From assembly GCA_009731375.1 (NCBI GenBank), contig BJOX01000022.1:1221967-1285966 (forward strand): 64,000 nucleotides of DNA, written 5' to 3'. The translations under genes and the position numbers were made by a program. Under the pieces are notes generated by a model, which saw only the letters and a list, made by a program, of their open reading frames with translations, was not told the DNA's origin and did not search any database. Every line of letters begins with the position of its first letter. The first letter of the stretch is position 1. Source of the DNA: Paulinella micropora (taxonomy: Eukaryota > Cercozoa > Imbricatea > Euglyphida). This document shows, one piece after another, positions 36,833 through 46,731 of the stretch.

Positions 36833-39800
36833 ATGAGTTTCAAGTCGCTCTTAGGCTTGTCAGAAATTGCTGTTGATAGTTTAAATATACTTAACTTAGA
36901 CTTAGCCAATACCAACATAGTGGGCTTAAACACAGACAGAGTGCCAGAAGATGCCGACCCAATAAATCTTTATTACACTGACTGCCAATTTGATACAAGG
37001 TTATCCAGCAAATCAACAACCGACATCAAAGAAGGAAAAATTTATACTATACAGAGCAACGAGTAAGGGACAACGACGAAGTCAAAGCCTCAACTCAACA
37101 CAGAAGCAATACTTCCAATCCGCACCAAACCAGTTTATATAATTTGATAGACACAAACATAATCACACAAGCGAGCGGACAATACTTAACTTACAACGAT
37201 GTAGAAGGCAAATGGAAGAATACAGCCCTTGGTTCAATTGATACACTTTCAGATGTGGTTATAACCGCGCCGATAGCAATAAATAGTTATCTAACATATA
37301 ATTCAATAAACTGGGTAAATAAAACATTTTCGATAAACGTGGATGAATTCGGCAATATTAGTATGGGAAGGAAGAATATAACAGGAGTTAATTTACTAAA
37401 TACCAAAGATGTTGATGAATGGATATTTGAGCATCAAGATAATAATGATAAAGTTTCAGCCAGTGGAAGTATAGATAGCCACAGCGATGTGTCAATATCA
37501 GGCTTCCCAGCAGATAACCAATTACTCATTTATAGCACGGGGCAATAGAGAAACACCACACCACCCTTTCTTAGATTAGACGGCACTGCTAGTATGACGG
37601 GGGCACTAAATATGAATGGTTATGCTATTTCGGGGGCTTCTACGTATAATGGAATTAATCTCGCTAATCTCGCAGTTGATGGTTCGGTGGTTAAACTAAC
37701 AGGAGACCAAACTATAGCGGGTATGAAAACATTTAGCAGTATAATAAATGCGAGTGCGGGGATTGATATGAAAAGCCAAAGCATAACAAATGTAATCTTG
37801 TTGATGGAGTGGATGTTTCCGTTCTTGATACTTCGGTGGTTAAACTAACAGGAGACCAAACCATAGCAGGAAATAAAAAATTTACATCAACTTTAGAAGT
37901 AAGTGGTTCATCCAATCCTACTACTTTTGACTGCATCGGTATAGCATTTGATACAAAAATAGGAATGATTGCAGCACAAAAAACAGCCACAGCGACTTGG
38001 TATCCGATACAAATAACTGGTTCGTATGTTGAGTTATATTCAGGTAATACTTTAATTATAACTGCAACTGGAACAACAGTAAGTTTGAATAACAACAAAG
38101 TAACAAACTTAGCCGACCCTTCCGCTTCAACAGATGGAGCAAATAAAAGTTATGTTGATACAAAAGACGGGCAAAATGTGAAACTAACAGGAAACCAAAC
38201 CATAGCAGGAATTAAGACATATAGCAGTGGTGTTGTAATAACGGGAAATTCAATAAATTCAACAACAAAAGGCACATTCATCGTTTTCAATTCTACAAGT
38301 AATATCGGGTCAATTGCTAGTTTGGATATGAAAACTGCAACATATTACAACTTTGAAATTTCTGCGAAAAAAATAAGTTTTATTATTGACGGGACGATTG
38401 TTTCGTAATTTAATGCTACTGGCTTAGATTGTAATAGTAGTCGGATTGTTAATCTGGGTGCACCACAAAATGCGAATGAAGCAGTAAATAGACAATATCT
38501 GGATAACAATTGTGTGAAACTAACAACAGACCAAACCATAACAGGAAGTAAAACATTGAATGGGGCGAGCACTACGATAAAATATCTAACTTTAACGAAC
38601 AACGCCGATTTTAATAATCAAACTATCATTAATGGTGGAAATATAACATATAATGGGGCGAGGATATTAAACCAAAATGGAGGAGATATATTCTTTTCAC
38701 AGACATCAGGTGATTATCAATATTTCTTATTTACTCTAAATACTGCTACAAGTGGAACCGCAGACCAAAGAGGTTATGTATTCACGAATGTAGCATTTGA
38801 TGTAAAAGGGGCGGGACTTTATATTTCAAAACTTTTGGATAAAAAAAGTGCTTCATCTGACATTGTTCGTTTTAACAATGCTGGGGGTATGCGATTTTAT
38901 GGAGCCTTAGATATGAACTCAAACAACATAAAAAATGGCGGAACAATAACGGGAACATCAATCACTTCAACTGCTGGCATGACTACAACAACATTAACGG
39001 CAAGCGACAAAATAACAACATCACTAACATCATCGATAAGCAGACCAATAATTATAGGAAACACATCAAAATCAGTGAATGGGGCGACAGGGGGCTTAGA
39101 ATTATACGGGACGGCTGGTAATATCGGAGGGGCACACTTACAAGCAATAACAACGGCGGATGTTTATCCAACATTTCAATTATTGTTTTTCAACGACTAA
39201 ACTGGTCGCATGATAATGTCAATTTAAGTTTTGATGCTTATTTTGATGGCGCGAACTGGAAATCAAGCCACAGCGGTTCAAACTTTCTAATTCAAAAAGG
39301 TGGAAAACTCGCTTTTTATTATAATTCAGGAACAACGGTGGGAAACAATATATCTTACACTGAGGCGATGAACATTAATACGTTGGGAGATTTAAGCATC
39401 ACAACAGCATTCAGTGGATTTTTAACATTAAGAAAAGACCAAGTTCTACTTACGACCCACAAATATACATGAAATCAGGAGGATATTCAAATTATGGAGT
39501 AGTCTGCGCATCTCAGGGAATTCTTCAAACTCTTCAGGTGAGCCGTCTGGCAGTTATAATTATGTTCCACTTAATGGTGCTTGGACAAACTCATCGGACA
39601 GGATGCTAAAATCAGATATTAAAACATTAGACTGCGGGGATTGTTGTGAGAAACTAAGGAAAATAAATTGTTGTTCATATTATTTGAAGCAGACGAAAAG
39701 AAAGAACAAAAGAACCACGGATTTATTGCTGATGAAGTTAAAAAGATATTTCCTGAATTTGTATCTGAAAGTGGAATGAAAGCAGATGATGGAAATGGAA

Positions 39801-39973
39801 ATCTTGAAGGCATAACATATACAAGTTTTATACCAATATTAGTCAGTGCTTTTCAACACATGGCGGAAAAGGTAGTTAATTTAGAAAAAGAAAATAAAAT
39901 TTTACTTAATATACTACAAGACCAAGCAAACCAATCAGCAGAAATACGAGCAGTCGTTTTCCCTAATGTCTAA
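36833..39973 (+). pseudogene. S74-chaperone fibre, element-2 copy, frameshifted
   Basis: It starts MSFKSLLGLSEIAVDSL and follows the element-1 fibre closely, including the VKLTGDQTIAG repeats and the KLTTDQTITGSKTL block. Breaks occur near 37060, 37546, 37790, 38406 and 39200. The S74 start is recognisable near 39590-39620 (SDRMLKSDI, one Arg changed). The C-terminal coiled coil ends EIRAVVFPNV, two residues longer than in element 1, because the stop comes from TAATG rather than from a module. Confidence 0.75.
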
Positions 39974-40319
39974 TAATACAACTAGACTTCACAGACCCCC
40001 GCCTATTATGGATATGGATGGCGAACTAACTCCAGAATTAAAGTCTCGTGTTCTTGAAGTAGAACTAAAGACTGAGGAAAAAAAAGTAGAGCACGAATTG
40101 GAAGATAACTGGTATTGTTGTTGTATAAAAAACAGACCGACAGATAGCGGGTTAATTAAATACTTATTTCAAATGGGTATCATTATTGCCATTATAACGC
40201 TTTGTATCGTGAGGCTATCGGAAAAGAACTTACCTTGTGATGTTGCTAATACTTATGTAGGTATTTTGACCTTACTTATCGGTATCTGCCTTCCTTCGCC
40301 TTCTTCAAGTAAGAAGTGA
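39966..40319 (+). CDS. Two-transmembrane small protein, intact copy
   Basis: The 117-residue protein starts MSNNTTRLHRPPPIMDMDG. Its ATG overlaps the end of the fibre gene, since no module lies between them here. A charged linker is followed by DNWYCCCIKNRPTDSG and two hydrophobic segments (FQMGIIIAIITLCIV; YVGILTLLIGICLP) and ends PSPSSSKK. The stop TGA is the first three bases of the module cap TGATATT. Membrane location is clear from sequence; the function is not known. Confidence 0.75.
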   Translation: MSNNTTRLHRPPPIMDMDGELTPELKSRVLEVELKTEEKKVEHELEDNWYCCCIKNRPTDSGLIKYLFQMGIIIAIITLCIVRLSEKNLPCDVANTYVGILTLLIGICLPSPSSSKK

Positions 40320-40511
40320 TATTTATCAACTACACTTTCATCCAATGTTGAATTTTTCATTTTAAAATTCAACGTATCACTCATACTCGTAATCTCAAAC
40401 TTGTTTGAGATATTGATAAACATCGTCTCCCATTTTTAATTTTTTGTCTGTTTACGATGTTTGAGAATAAACGGGAGTGCGACAGCACGAGAGTGAAATT
40501 CTCAAATATCA
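40317..40511. repeat. Palindromic gene-boundary module between convergent genes
   Basis: TGATATTTATCAA...TTGATAAACATCG (40317-40425), a 29-bp spacer, CGATGTTTGAGAAT...ATTCTCAAATATCA (40455-40511). Hairpin 1 contains two further nested hairpins (GTTGAATTTT...AAAATTCAAC and ATCTCAAACTTGTTTGAGAT). The left TGA ends the two-TM gene; the right end overlaps the last codons of the Cys-rich gene. In element 1 the matching junction (near 22345) has only TA. Confidence 0.9.
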
Positions 40512-40756
40512 CATTCATACAAGTGAATTTTATAAAAAGCATCATTACCCGCACAGATTAACGGCATGGCTTCATCAAAACTAACACAACAGTCGCTTTG
40601 AGGCTTATACACACATTTAAATTTTGTTTCAATACCTTTCTGAATACATTAAACACACGCATCTCGTTTTGTTTGATTTGCTCTGCTATAAAAGTCGCAG
40701 GCAGTCCGCGAAAATATTTTTGTTATTAAAAAGTTTATCGTCAGTAATATAATCAT
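40502..40756 (-). pseudogene. Small Cys-rich secreted-type protein, one internal stop
   Basis: Starts MIILLTINFLITKIFSRTAC, a signal-peptide-like segment, with a TAA after about 40 codons, then ETKFKCVYKPQSDCCVSFDEAMPLICAG. Its ATG and that of the divergent gene at 40755 overlap in a single CATG. Homologue: 22109-22345. The end lies within the module. Confidence 0.55.
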
Positions 40757-41111
40757 GGCTGACTATAAATACCAAAAGATTGTTTTTCTAAGCAATGATT
40801 TTGTGGGTAAATCATTCAACAAGAACATTCAAATGTCATTTACACCCACCAAAATGAATGTTAAGTTTATTCACTACTATAACGACCAGACGGAAACCAA
40901 AACCAGAATTCTTTACATGGATAGAATTGGAATTATTGGCACATTCTCCGACAGCACCACAGCAAACATTTCAAACCTTAGTTATAATTTAGGTGTCGTT
41001 GGAGGGACGGACGGACAATATACATTTAAAGTCCTTGAAACCGACAGCGGAAATATTGACACAGGAAATTTAGCGGGAAGAATTGTTGTGTGTTTAGAGT
41101 TTCTAGCTTAG
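40755..41111 (+). CDS. Small conserved virion-region protein, intact
   Basis: The protein is 118 residues, starting MADYKYQKIVFLSNDFVGKS and ending RIVVCLEFLA. It is beta-rich with no membrane segment. It is conserved between both Maverick copies and always sits between the two-TM gene and the ATPase, so a structural role is likely. I cannot name the family. Confidence 0.7.
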   Translation: MADYKYQKIVFLSNDFVGKSFNKNIQMSFTPTKMNVKFIHYYNDQTETKTRILYMDRIGIIGTFSDSTTANISNLSYNLGVVGGTDGQYTFKVLETDSGNIDTGNLAGRIVVCLEFLA

Positions 41112-41119
41112 AGTATAGG

Positions 41120-41953
41120 ATGCAAAAAATCAATAATGTCAAGGTGAAGCCAGTGAAGCAGGAAGGCGAAGGAAACAAAAAAGCCAAGGGCCATAAATTA
41201 TTTAACGAACCTTACGCAAATATATTTTTGCTAGCCCGTAAGAAGAGCAGGAAAACGACAGCACTCTTTGAAATACTGAAACGAACGACGGATAGAAAAG
41301 CAAGCATTGTCATTATTGCTTCAACAATACACAAGGACTACATTTGTAAAGCAATGGTTAAGCACTTTAAGAACAGGGGAAACCCGATGGCGGTATATAC
41401 CTTTCTCAAATCAGATGGTGTGAATGTCATTGATTATGAACTTGACAAACTGAACAAACCCGATGAAGAGCAGGAAGGCGAAATTAAACAGGACGATAAA
41501 GAACCGATGGAGAAACCGCAATTTTTATACTTTGGAAAAGAAAAGAAACAGATAAAGGAGGCACCAAAAGAACGACCAAGCAAGTATATTTCACCAGAGG
41601 TTGTTTTTGTTTTGGACGATTTAGGAAGTGGATTAAGAGACAAGTCCGTAAGTGATTTGTTAAAAAAGAACAGACACTATAAATCAAAGGTGATTATGTC
41701 AATTCAGTATTTGAACGACCTACGACCAGAAGCCATTAAGCAGTTAGATTATTTATTCATCTTTCCGGGCCAGTCTCAGGATAAAATGGAACTCGTGTAT
41801 AAACATTTAGACCTATCTTTTGATTTGATTATTTTCTTCAAAAGTATCACGAAGCAACAAAGGAACGATTTAATTTTCTTTATGTTTCAAGTGTTGATGA
41901 TGAATTACGGAAGAATTTTAATTTTCGTCTTAAGTAAAATAATATTTTTATAA
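41120..41953 (+). pseudogene. Packaging ATPase, element-2 copy, Walker A mutated and 3' frameshift
   Basis: It starts MQKINNVKVKPVKQEGEG. The Walker A reads ARKKSRKTTALFE, with Arg in place of the conserved Gly found in element 1. Walker B VVFVLDDLGSG is intact. Near 41822 an indel replaces the SFDFDYFLQKY region with an unrelated frame. The mutated P-loop would not be expected to bind nucleotide normally. No module follows the gene, unlike in element 1. Confidence 0.8.
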
Positions 41954-41972
41954 TTATTTTTCTGTATTATAT

Positions 41973-42284
41973 ATGCCAGTATCACCAGTGATAATTTCAC
42001 AACCATCAGGATATAAAATCGGATACAATCCATCAATGCCACAGAAGGGAGGAAAAAAGAAAACTAAGAAGAAGGGATGTGGTCAAAAGGGAGGAAAGAT
42101 TAACTGGGCTAAGGTCGGAAAAACCGCAATTGCTGTTAATAAATTCCTTCGCGATAACAAGATTATTTCAAAGACCGCTAATGCCCTTGGCGATGTCGGG
42201 GTTCCATATGCGTCTCGTATTGGTTCTACTGCTGCAAAACTCGGATATGGTAAGCAACGAGGAGGGGCTATAAAGTTTAAATAA
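41973..42284 (+). CDS. Small basic Gly/Lys virion peptide (pX-like), intact
   Basis: The frame is 103 residues. A later ATG-initiated core (MPQKGGKKKTKKKGC) corresponds better to the element-1 start. Then GGKINWAKVGKTAIAVNKFL, IISKTANALGDVGVPYAS and YGKQRGGAIKFK. The pattern of lysine-rich head, amphipathic helix and GYGxxRGG tail recurs in capsid-associated core peptides of adeno-like and Polinton-like viruses; the specific role is inferred. A boundary module starts two bases after the TAA. Confidence 0.6.
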   Translation: MPVSPVIISQPSGYKIGYNPSMPQKGGKKKTKKKGCGQKGGKINWAKVGKTAIAVNKFLRDNKIISKTANALGDVGVPYASRIGSTAAKLGYGKQRGGAIKFK

Positions 42285-42285
42285 A

Positions 42286-42366
42286 AGATATTTGACAATT
42301 TCACTCTCATTCGCTTTGCTCATACTCGTAATCTCAAACTTGTTTGAGATATTTGTCAAACATCGA
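42286..42366. repeat. Boundary module, first hairpin intact, second degenerate
   Basis: AGATATTTGACAA...TTGTCAAACATCG (42286-42365) with nested ATCTCAAACTTGTTTGAGAT in the loop. About 25 bp on, CAATTCTAAAATTTAGAAATATT is a plausible remnant of the second hairpin. The element-1 junction near 20250 keeps only AAAAGATATTT. Confidence 0.75.
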
Positions 42367-42446
42367 ATGGTTATTTAATGAAATGCAATTCTAAAATTTA
42401 GAAATATTTTTTTGATAATATAATTGGGTCAACTAAGACTAACCAT

Positions 42447-43851
42447 GTGAAAAGGGCAAAAGTCCGACCACCACGAGTGTATAGGAATAAGAGCGGGAGG
42501 CCTTATATTATCCAGAAGGGTAAAAATTATTATCTTAATTTTGGTAAGAAAACAAATGATTTAAGCACATTACAAATCGTTAAACTTTTTATGAAATATA
42601 TTGGTAATAAGCAACGCGAGCGTGGCGTTCGCACACATGCGTCTCCAAAGTCGCAAAGGGTTAGTCGCAAACCAAGGGGGAAAATAATCAAATTTGATTT
42701 CAGTCGTATTGAACACGAGAACCGAAACCAGATACAAAGCAACTTACAAAAGAAATACGAGTTAATACATGACGAGGAAGCAAAGGAAAAGAAGACAAGG
42801 GATGAGATAGAAGAAGAAAAGAAAAGGCTAGAACGAAAAGACATAGCAGATGCTAAGGAAAGACAAGATTTAATGGATAGGGAACACAAAAGAGAACTAG
42901 CGGATATTAATGAACGGCAAGAACAAAAAGCCAGCGAACTAAGAAGGGAGCAAAAACTCATAGAAGATGTAAAATATGAAGAAGACAGAAAAAATAGGAT
43001 ACAAGCATTACCACCGCCACCACAATATCAATATATTATGCCACCACAACATGGACAGCCATAAGCACCGCCATTAGGAGCACCACAACAAGCACCGCCA
43101 TTAGGAGCACCACCACAAGCACCGCCATTACCTAATTTAGGAGATGAAGCACCATTGAAAACGAAAGAGCAATATGAGGAAGAAAAAAAGCAAAAGCAGA
43201 AAGATATTGAAACACTGAAATCAGCAGGATATACAGATAAGTTCATAAAAAAGATGAGTCGTAAAGACTTACAAAAAGCCAGTCAAGATATTCAGACGGC
43301 TATAGCCACAGCGTCATCTTTAGAGGAACAGAAAAAGTTAGCAAAAGAATATAAAGAAAAACTTGAAAAGGAAGAAAAGAGAGCAGAAGAAAAGGGTAAG
43401 CATTTTGAAAATTTACAAATTAATCAATTTTTAATCTCTGCATTTTCAAAAACTTATCACCCAAACATTACTATAAAAGAGTTAGCACAGGCTTTAAAAA
43501 AGAGACTAGATAGTGATGGACATANNNNNNNNNNAAGGCTTTCAAAAAGAGACTGGATAGTGATAGTCATAAAAAATTAAATTACAAAGACACTGCAAAG
43601 TGGATTATTGACATGATTAAAAGGTTTAATATTGATGTTGGAAATGAAAAGGAAAACGTAAAAAGAAAAGTAGCGGATTATGCTAGATATGAAGAGTTTA
43701 TGGGGTATAAAATATTGGAGATCATAAACAAAAAGGGACAGGAGCGAAGACATTAGAAGAATTAATTGATAAAGGTATTTTCAATAAAAATAATTTAAAA
43801 AATATCTATCCCGCAATGATTGGCGGCACACAATGAATAAAAAGGACTTTG
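42447..43851 (+). pseudogene. Long coiled-coil/proline-rich structural protein, element-2 copy
   Basis: It starts MKRAKVRPPRVYRNKSGRPY (no upstream Met; an earlier GTG is possible). The first frame runs 205 residues through the charged coiled coil to QYQYIMPPQHGQP, then a TAA, then APPLGAPPQ repeats and KTKEQYEEEKKQKQKD in the same frame. A 10-N gap at 43525-43534 is flanked by duplicate sequence. Past it come FNIDVGNEKENVKRKV, a frame change near 43710 and a C-terminus ending GGTQ at about 43838. The next gene overlaps by ATGA. Same order as in element 1. Confidence 0.6.
43525..43534. other. Artificial 10-N gap
   Basis: Both sides carry a GGCTTT-AAAAAGAGACT-GATAGTGAT stretch of about 35 bases with three mismatches, so contigs overlap and were not merged. 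Confidence 0.85.
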
Positions 43852-44613
43852 TAAAAACTCTAACTAGCAAAATGACTATAGACCCAAATGTAGATAAACA
43901 AGTTTCAAATGATTTAAATAATGATATTTACGAACCCACTCTCCCGTCTGCGACTACCAAGCGGTTCGTAAACATCGATGGGGCGAGTAATATTGAAAAA
44001 ACCATAGACGATGTTCATCAACAAGCGACAATGAGTGAAACGAATGAGTGTAGTTGATGAATATCAGCCACAGCAACAACAGCAAGAGGAGCCGCCAGAG
44101 CAAGTCCCCTTACAAGGAGAGGGTCGCGGTTTAATGACTAATGAAATAGACGACATAATGAAAAAATATGGATGGTATCTCGGAGCAATAGCTAGTGATG
44201 AAATCAACAAGTTGAAACCAGGAAGCAGAAAACGATACGGATTTATCATGAATTTGGACAATCACAAACAAGCGGGGTCTCATTGGATAGCAGTATGGAT
44301 AAGTCTAGATAAAGACAGGAGTGTTGAAGTGTATGACCCTTTAGCACTTTACGAGCCAACGGAAGACTTTCAACAACAAATGAAACAACTAATAGACAAA
44401 AGCCACCCCGATAGTTATTTATTAATGAAGGTTAATCAAGTAAAACAACAATCAAACACCTCAGACACGTGCGGTTGGCATAGTATGAGATTTTTAATGG
44501 AGCGAGCGAAAGGCAACAGGTTTAAGTTTGCTAGCGGTTATAGAGACTTTAAAGAAGAAGAAGCGGAAAAATTAAAAGCACAGAACGGGTATGGCTTTGA
44601 CACCTATTTATGA
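43833..44613 (+). pseudogene. Adenain-like protease, domain intact, N-terminal tail cut by a module
   Basis: The N-terminal tail begins MNKKDFVKTLTSKMTIDPNV at 43833 as in element 1, but at SNDLNN it runs into a palindromic module and stops. The protease domain is open from 44035 (first useful Met at 44044, MSVVDEYQ). Its triad is visible: His in GSHWIAVWI (about 44280), Asp in VYDPLALY (about 44333), Gln in KQQSNTSDTC and Cys in DTCGWHSMRFL (about 44470). It ends FDTYL. The enzyme could still be made from the internal start. In the family it cleaves capsid precursors. Confidence 0.8.
43922..44066. repeat. Palindromic module inside the protease gene
   Basis: TGATATTTACGAACC...GGTTCGTAAACATCG (43922-43977), a 31-bp spacer, CGATGTTCATCAAC...GTTGATGAATATCA (44009-44066). 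Stems are 13-14 bp. Element 1 has a Pro-rich linker at this place instead. The right half creates a new AATATC boundary upstream of the protease domain. Confidence 0.88.
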
Positions 44614-44821
44614 GCATCGCTTTCATTCGCTACGCTCATTTTCGCTTGCTCATAAAAGAATAATATTTTTATAAAAGATATTCGTAAATCCACACTCTCA
44701 TTCGTTTCACTCATTTTCGTGTGTTTTACAAATATCGTATTCCATTTAATTTTTTCCAAAATAAAAAAACGATGATTTAGAATAAGCGAGAGTGAAACGA
44801 AAGCGCTATTCTAAAATATCT
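44609..44821. repeat. Compound boundary module between protease and penton gene
   Basis: A degenerate hairpin (TTATGAGCA...TGCTCATAA, 44609-44656) is followed by AGATATTCGTAAA...TTTACAAATATCG (44676-44736), a 33-bp spacer and CGATGATTTAGAAT...ATTCTAAAATATCT (44770-44821). The penton start codon follows six bases later. Element 1 has only about 20 AT-rich bases between these genes. Confidence 0.8.
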
Positions 44822-44826
44822 ATATC

Positions 44827-45635
44827 ATGGACTATAAGGGAGGAAGAAGTTCGGGTATTTACTATATCAACAGCAAAACCGAATAACATGCACAGACTCG
44901 GATTTTACACACGAATTAAACTTAAAATCACTAGACAATCCCACACATTGTAAAATACTTCATATATATGTGCCGAAGTCGTATTACTCTGTGGCATCAT
45001 ATAATACTTTTACTCTTAGCGAAGACGGGTATGAGGCTTTAATTACGATACCTGAGGGAAACTACACAATGAACAATCTAAAAAATAAGTTGTCGGAGGT
45101 GCTAACCGCAGACAGCCCAAATAATTATACTTATGTTGTATCCAGTAATAATACCAACATAGACGCAGAGGATGGCAAATTAACATTCAGTGTGTCAGAG
45201 AATAAGGGAATTCAACCGCGGTTTATATTTGATGATGATACCCGTATTCACGAGGTTATGGGGTTTGATAGAAATTCTACATATTTCTTCGCTAATGATT
45301 TTATTAAATCACCAAATGTAATTATTCTAACTGGTGAAAAAACTCTGTATCTTGAATCAGACTTAGTGGGGGAAGGAGATAATCACGTGCTACAAGAAAT
45401 ATACACTGCCAACGAAATTCCATTTGGAGCCATTATATATGACGGAAGTGGGTCTGAGTATGGTAAGAAATTATCAACCAGTTCAAATAATGTATATAGG
45501 TTTTATCTTACAGACGAAAACGATCAGGCTATAAATCTTAATGGGTTAGGTATTGTTATGACATTGTTTATTTACAGAGAGACAAATTATTTTAATTTAT
45601 TTACATCATTTTTCAATTTGTTAAAAACCCGTTAA
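44827..45635 (+). pseudogene. Minor capsid (penton-like) protein, N-terminal frameshift
   Basis: It starts MDYKGGRSSGIYYINSK; an indel near 44880 shifts the frame, after which SDFTHELNLKSLDNP and ILHIYVPKSYY lead into the long frame from 44970. That frame has ITIPEGNYTMNNLKNKL, FDRNSTYFFANDF and the conserved C-terminal YLTDENDQAINLNGLGIV. Same family signatures as 17351-18163, with the C-terminus intact here. Confidence 0.65.
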
Positions 45636-45696
45636 TTAATTTAATTTTAGAATTATTTATTTTTTCTATAAATATATTCCAGTGAATTAGTTAATA

Positions 45697-45718
45697 ATCT
45701 CAAAACAAGTTTTGAGAT
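45697..45718. repeat. Simple palindrome between penton and MCP genes
   Basis: ATCTCAAAAC, AA, GTTTTGAGAT forms a 10-bp stem. It resembles the nested hairpin found in the modules at 40317 and 42286 but has no GATATT/AACATCG caps. Confidence 0.7.
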
Positions 45719-45747
45719 AAACAACTGCCAAAAAAACCTAAAACAAA

Positions 45748-46570
45748 ATGCCAACTCAACACGGCGGCGAACTAGACTTTTCTAGAACTGACTACATCAG
45801 TGCTTCTTATCGTTTGAATAAACTCGCCCCTCGTGAGGGTTCTGGAACATTTGAAGTCACCACTGCTGGCGGACAAGAACGAAGTTTTGACCTTATTAGC
45901 AGACCTTTTAATCTCGCTCGGTCTTATTTGAGTTTTACTTATACTATGAAAGCGGCTGGTGCCGATGTTTATTCTAGAATTTTTATGGACTGCCTTTCAC
46001 AAGTTAGCCAGATACAACTTCAGACCCGTAGCGGTGTTTATCTGTGCGACCTTAACCATCTCAGAATGGTAACTAAGATGCTGTGGAAACCAGAAATGAG
46101 TTTGAAGGATTTCCTAGACCTTCCTAACCACGGTGATGCTAGTGGCTATGGCTGTATGCTCCAAAAGTGTAATGCTAACGGCTTGATTAATATCAGTGCT
46201 GTTGAAGCAACTAGAACAGCCTTTCGTGCGGCTACCGATGCTGGTAACAACGTTGCCGCCTCTGCTCAGGTCTATTGCGTGAGCCCGTGATTTCTGCTCG
46301 TCGTCATGATGATGCTGCTCTAACGACTGGAGTTGGAGCACTATCCGCCCGCCCGATGTGTATAAATACAATTGGCTCTGGGTTGGTGCTTGGGATAATA
46401 CCCGCCCGCTATGGAGCAAAGACCAAAATGAAATCAGCGGTTTAAGTCTTGATACTGAGCGACGATGGGAGTTTATTGCGATCACTGTGGCTGCTGCCTA
46501 CAACCATTACACCGTGGCCATTACTCAGCGGGAGGTACAGGTTAAGGCAAATATGATTACAATTAGTTGA
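45748..46570 (+). pseudogene. Major capsid protein, internal deletion
   Basis: It starts MPTQHGGELDFSRTDYISAS, with SRPFNLARSYLSFTY and QTRSGVYLCDLNHL...LWKPEM as in element 1. A frame change near 46270 is followed by loss of about 190 residues of the middle. The C-terminal KYNWLWVGAWDNTRPLW...ERRWEF then ends at TGA 46568-46570, supplied by the next module. Codons here are more GC-rich than in neighbouring genes. The protein as it stands could not form a complete capsomer. Confidence 0.75.
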
Positions 46571-46731
46571 TATTTATGAGTATCGCTTTCATTCGCTTCG
46601 CTCATTTTCGCTTGCTCTAAACATCGTGAAAGATTAATAGATTAAATAATTTTTTTCTCGTATAATATAGTAAAACGACGTTTGAGAATAAACGAGAGTG
46701 CGTCAGCACGAAGTGAAATTCTCAAATGTCT
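46568..46731. repeat. Palindromic gene-boundary module with compensatory cap change
   Basis: TGATATTTATGAG...CTCTAAACATCG (46568-46626), a 49-bp spacer, CGACGTTTGAGAAT...ATTCTCAAATGTCT (46676-46731). In the second hairpin the cap pair GATGTT/AATATC is changed on both sides to GACGTT/AATGTC, keeping pairing. The next gene's ATG lies inside the cap. Element 1 has no module here. Confidence 0.85.
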
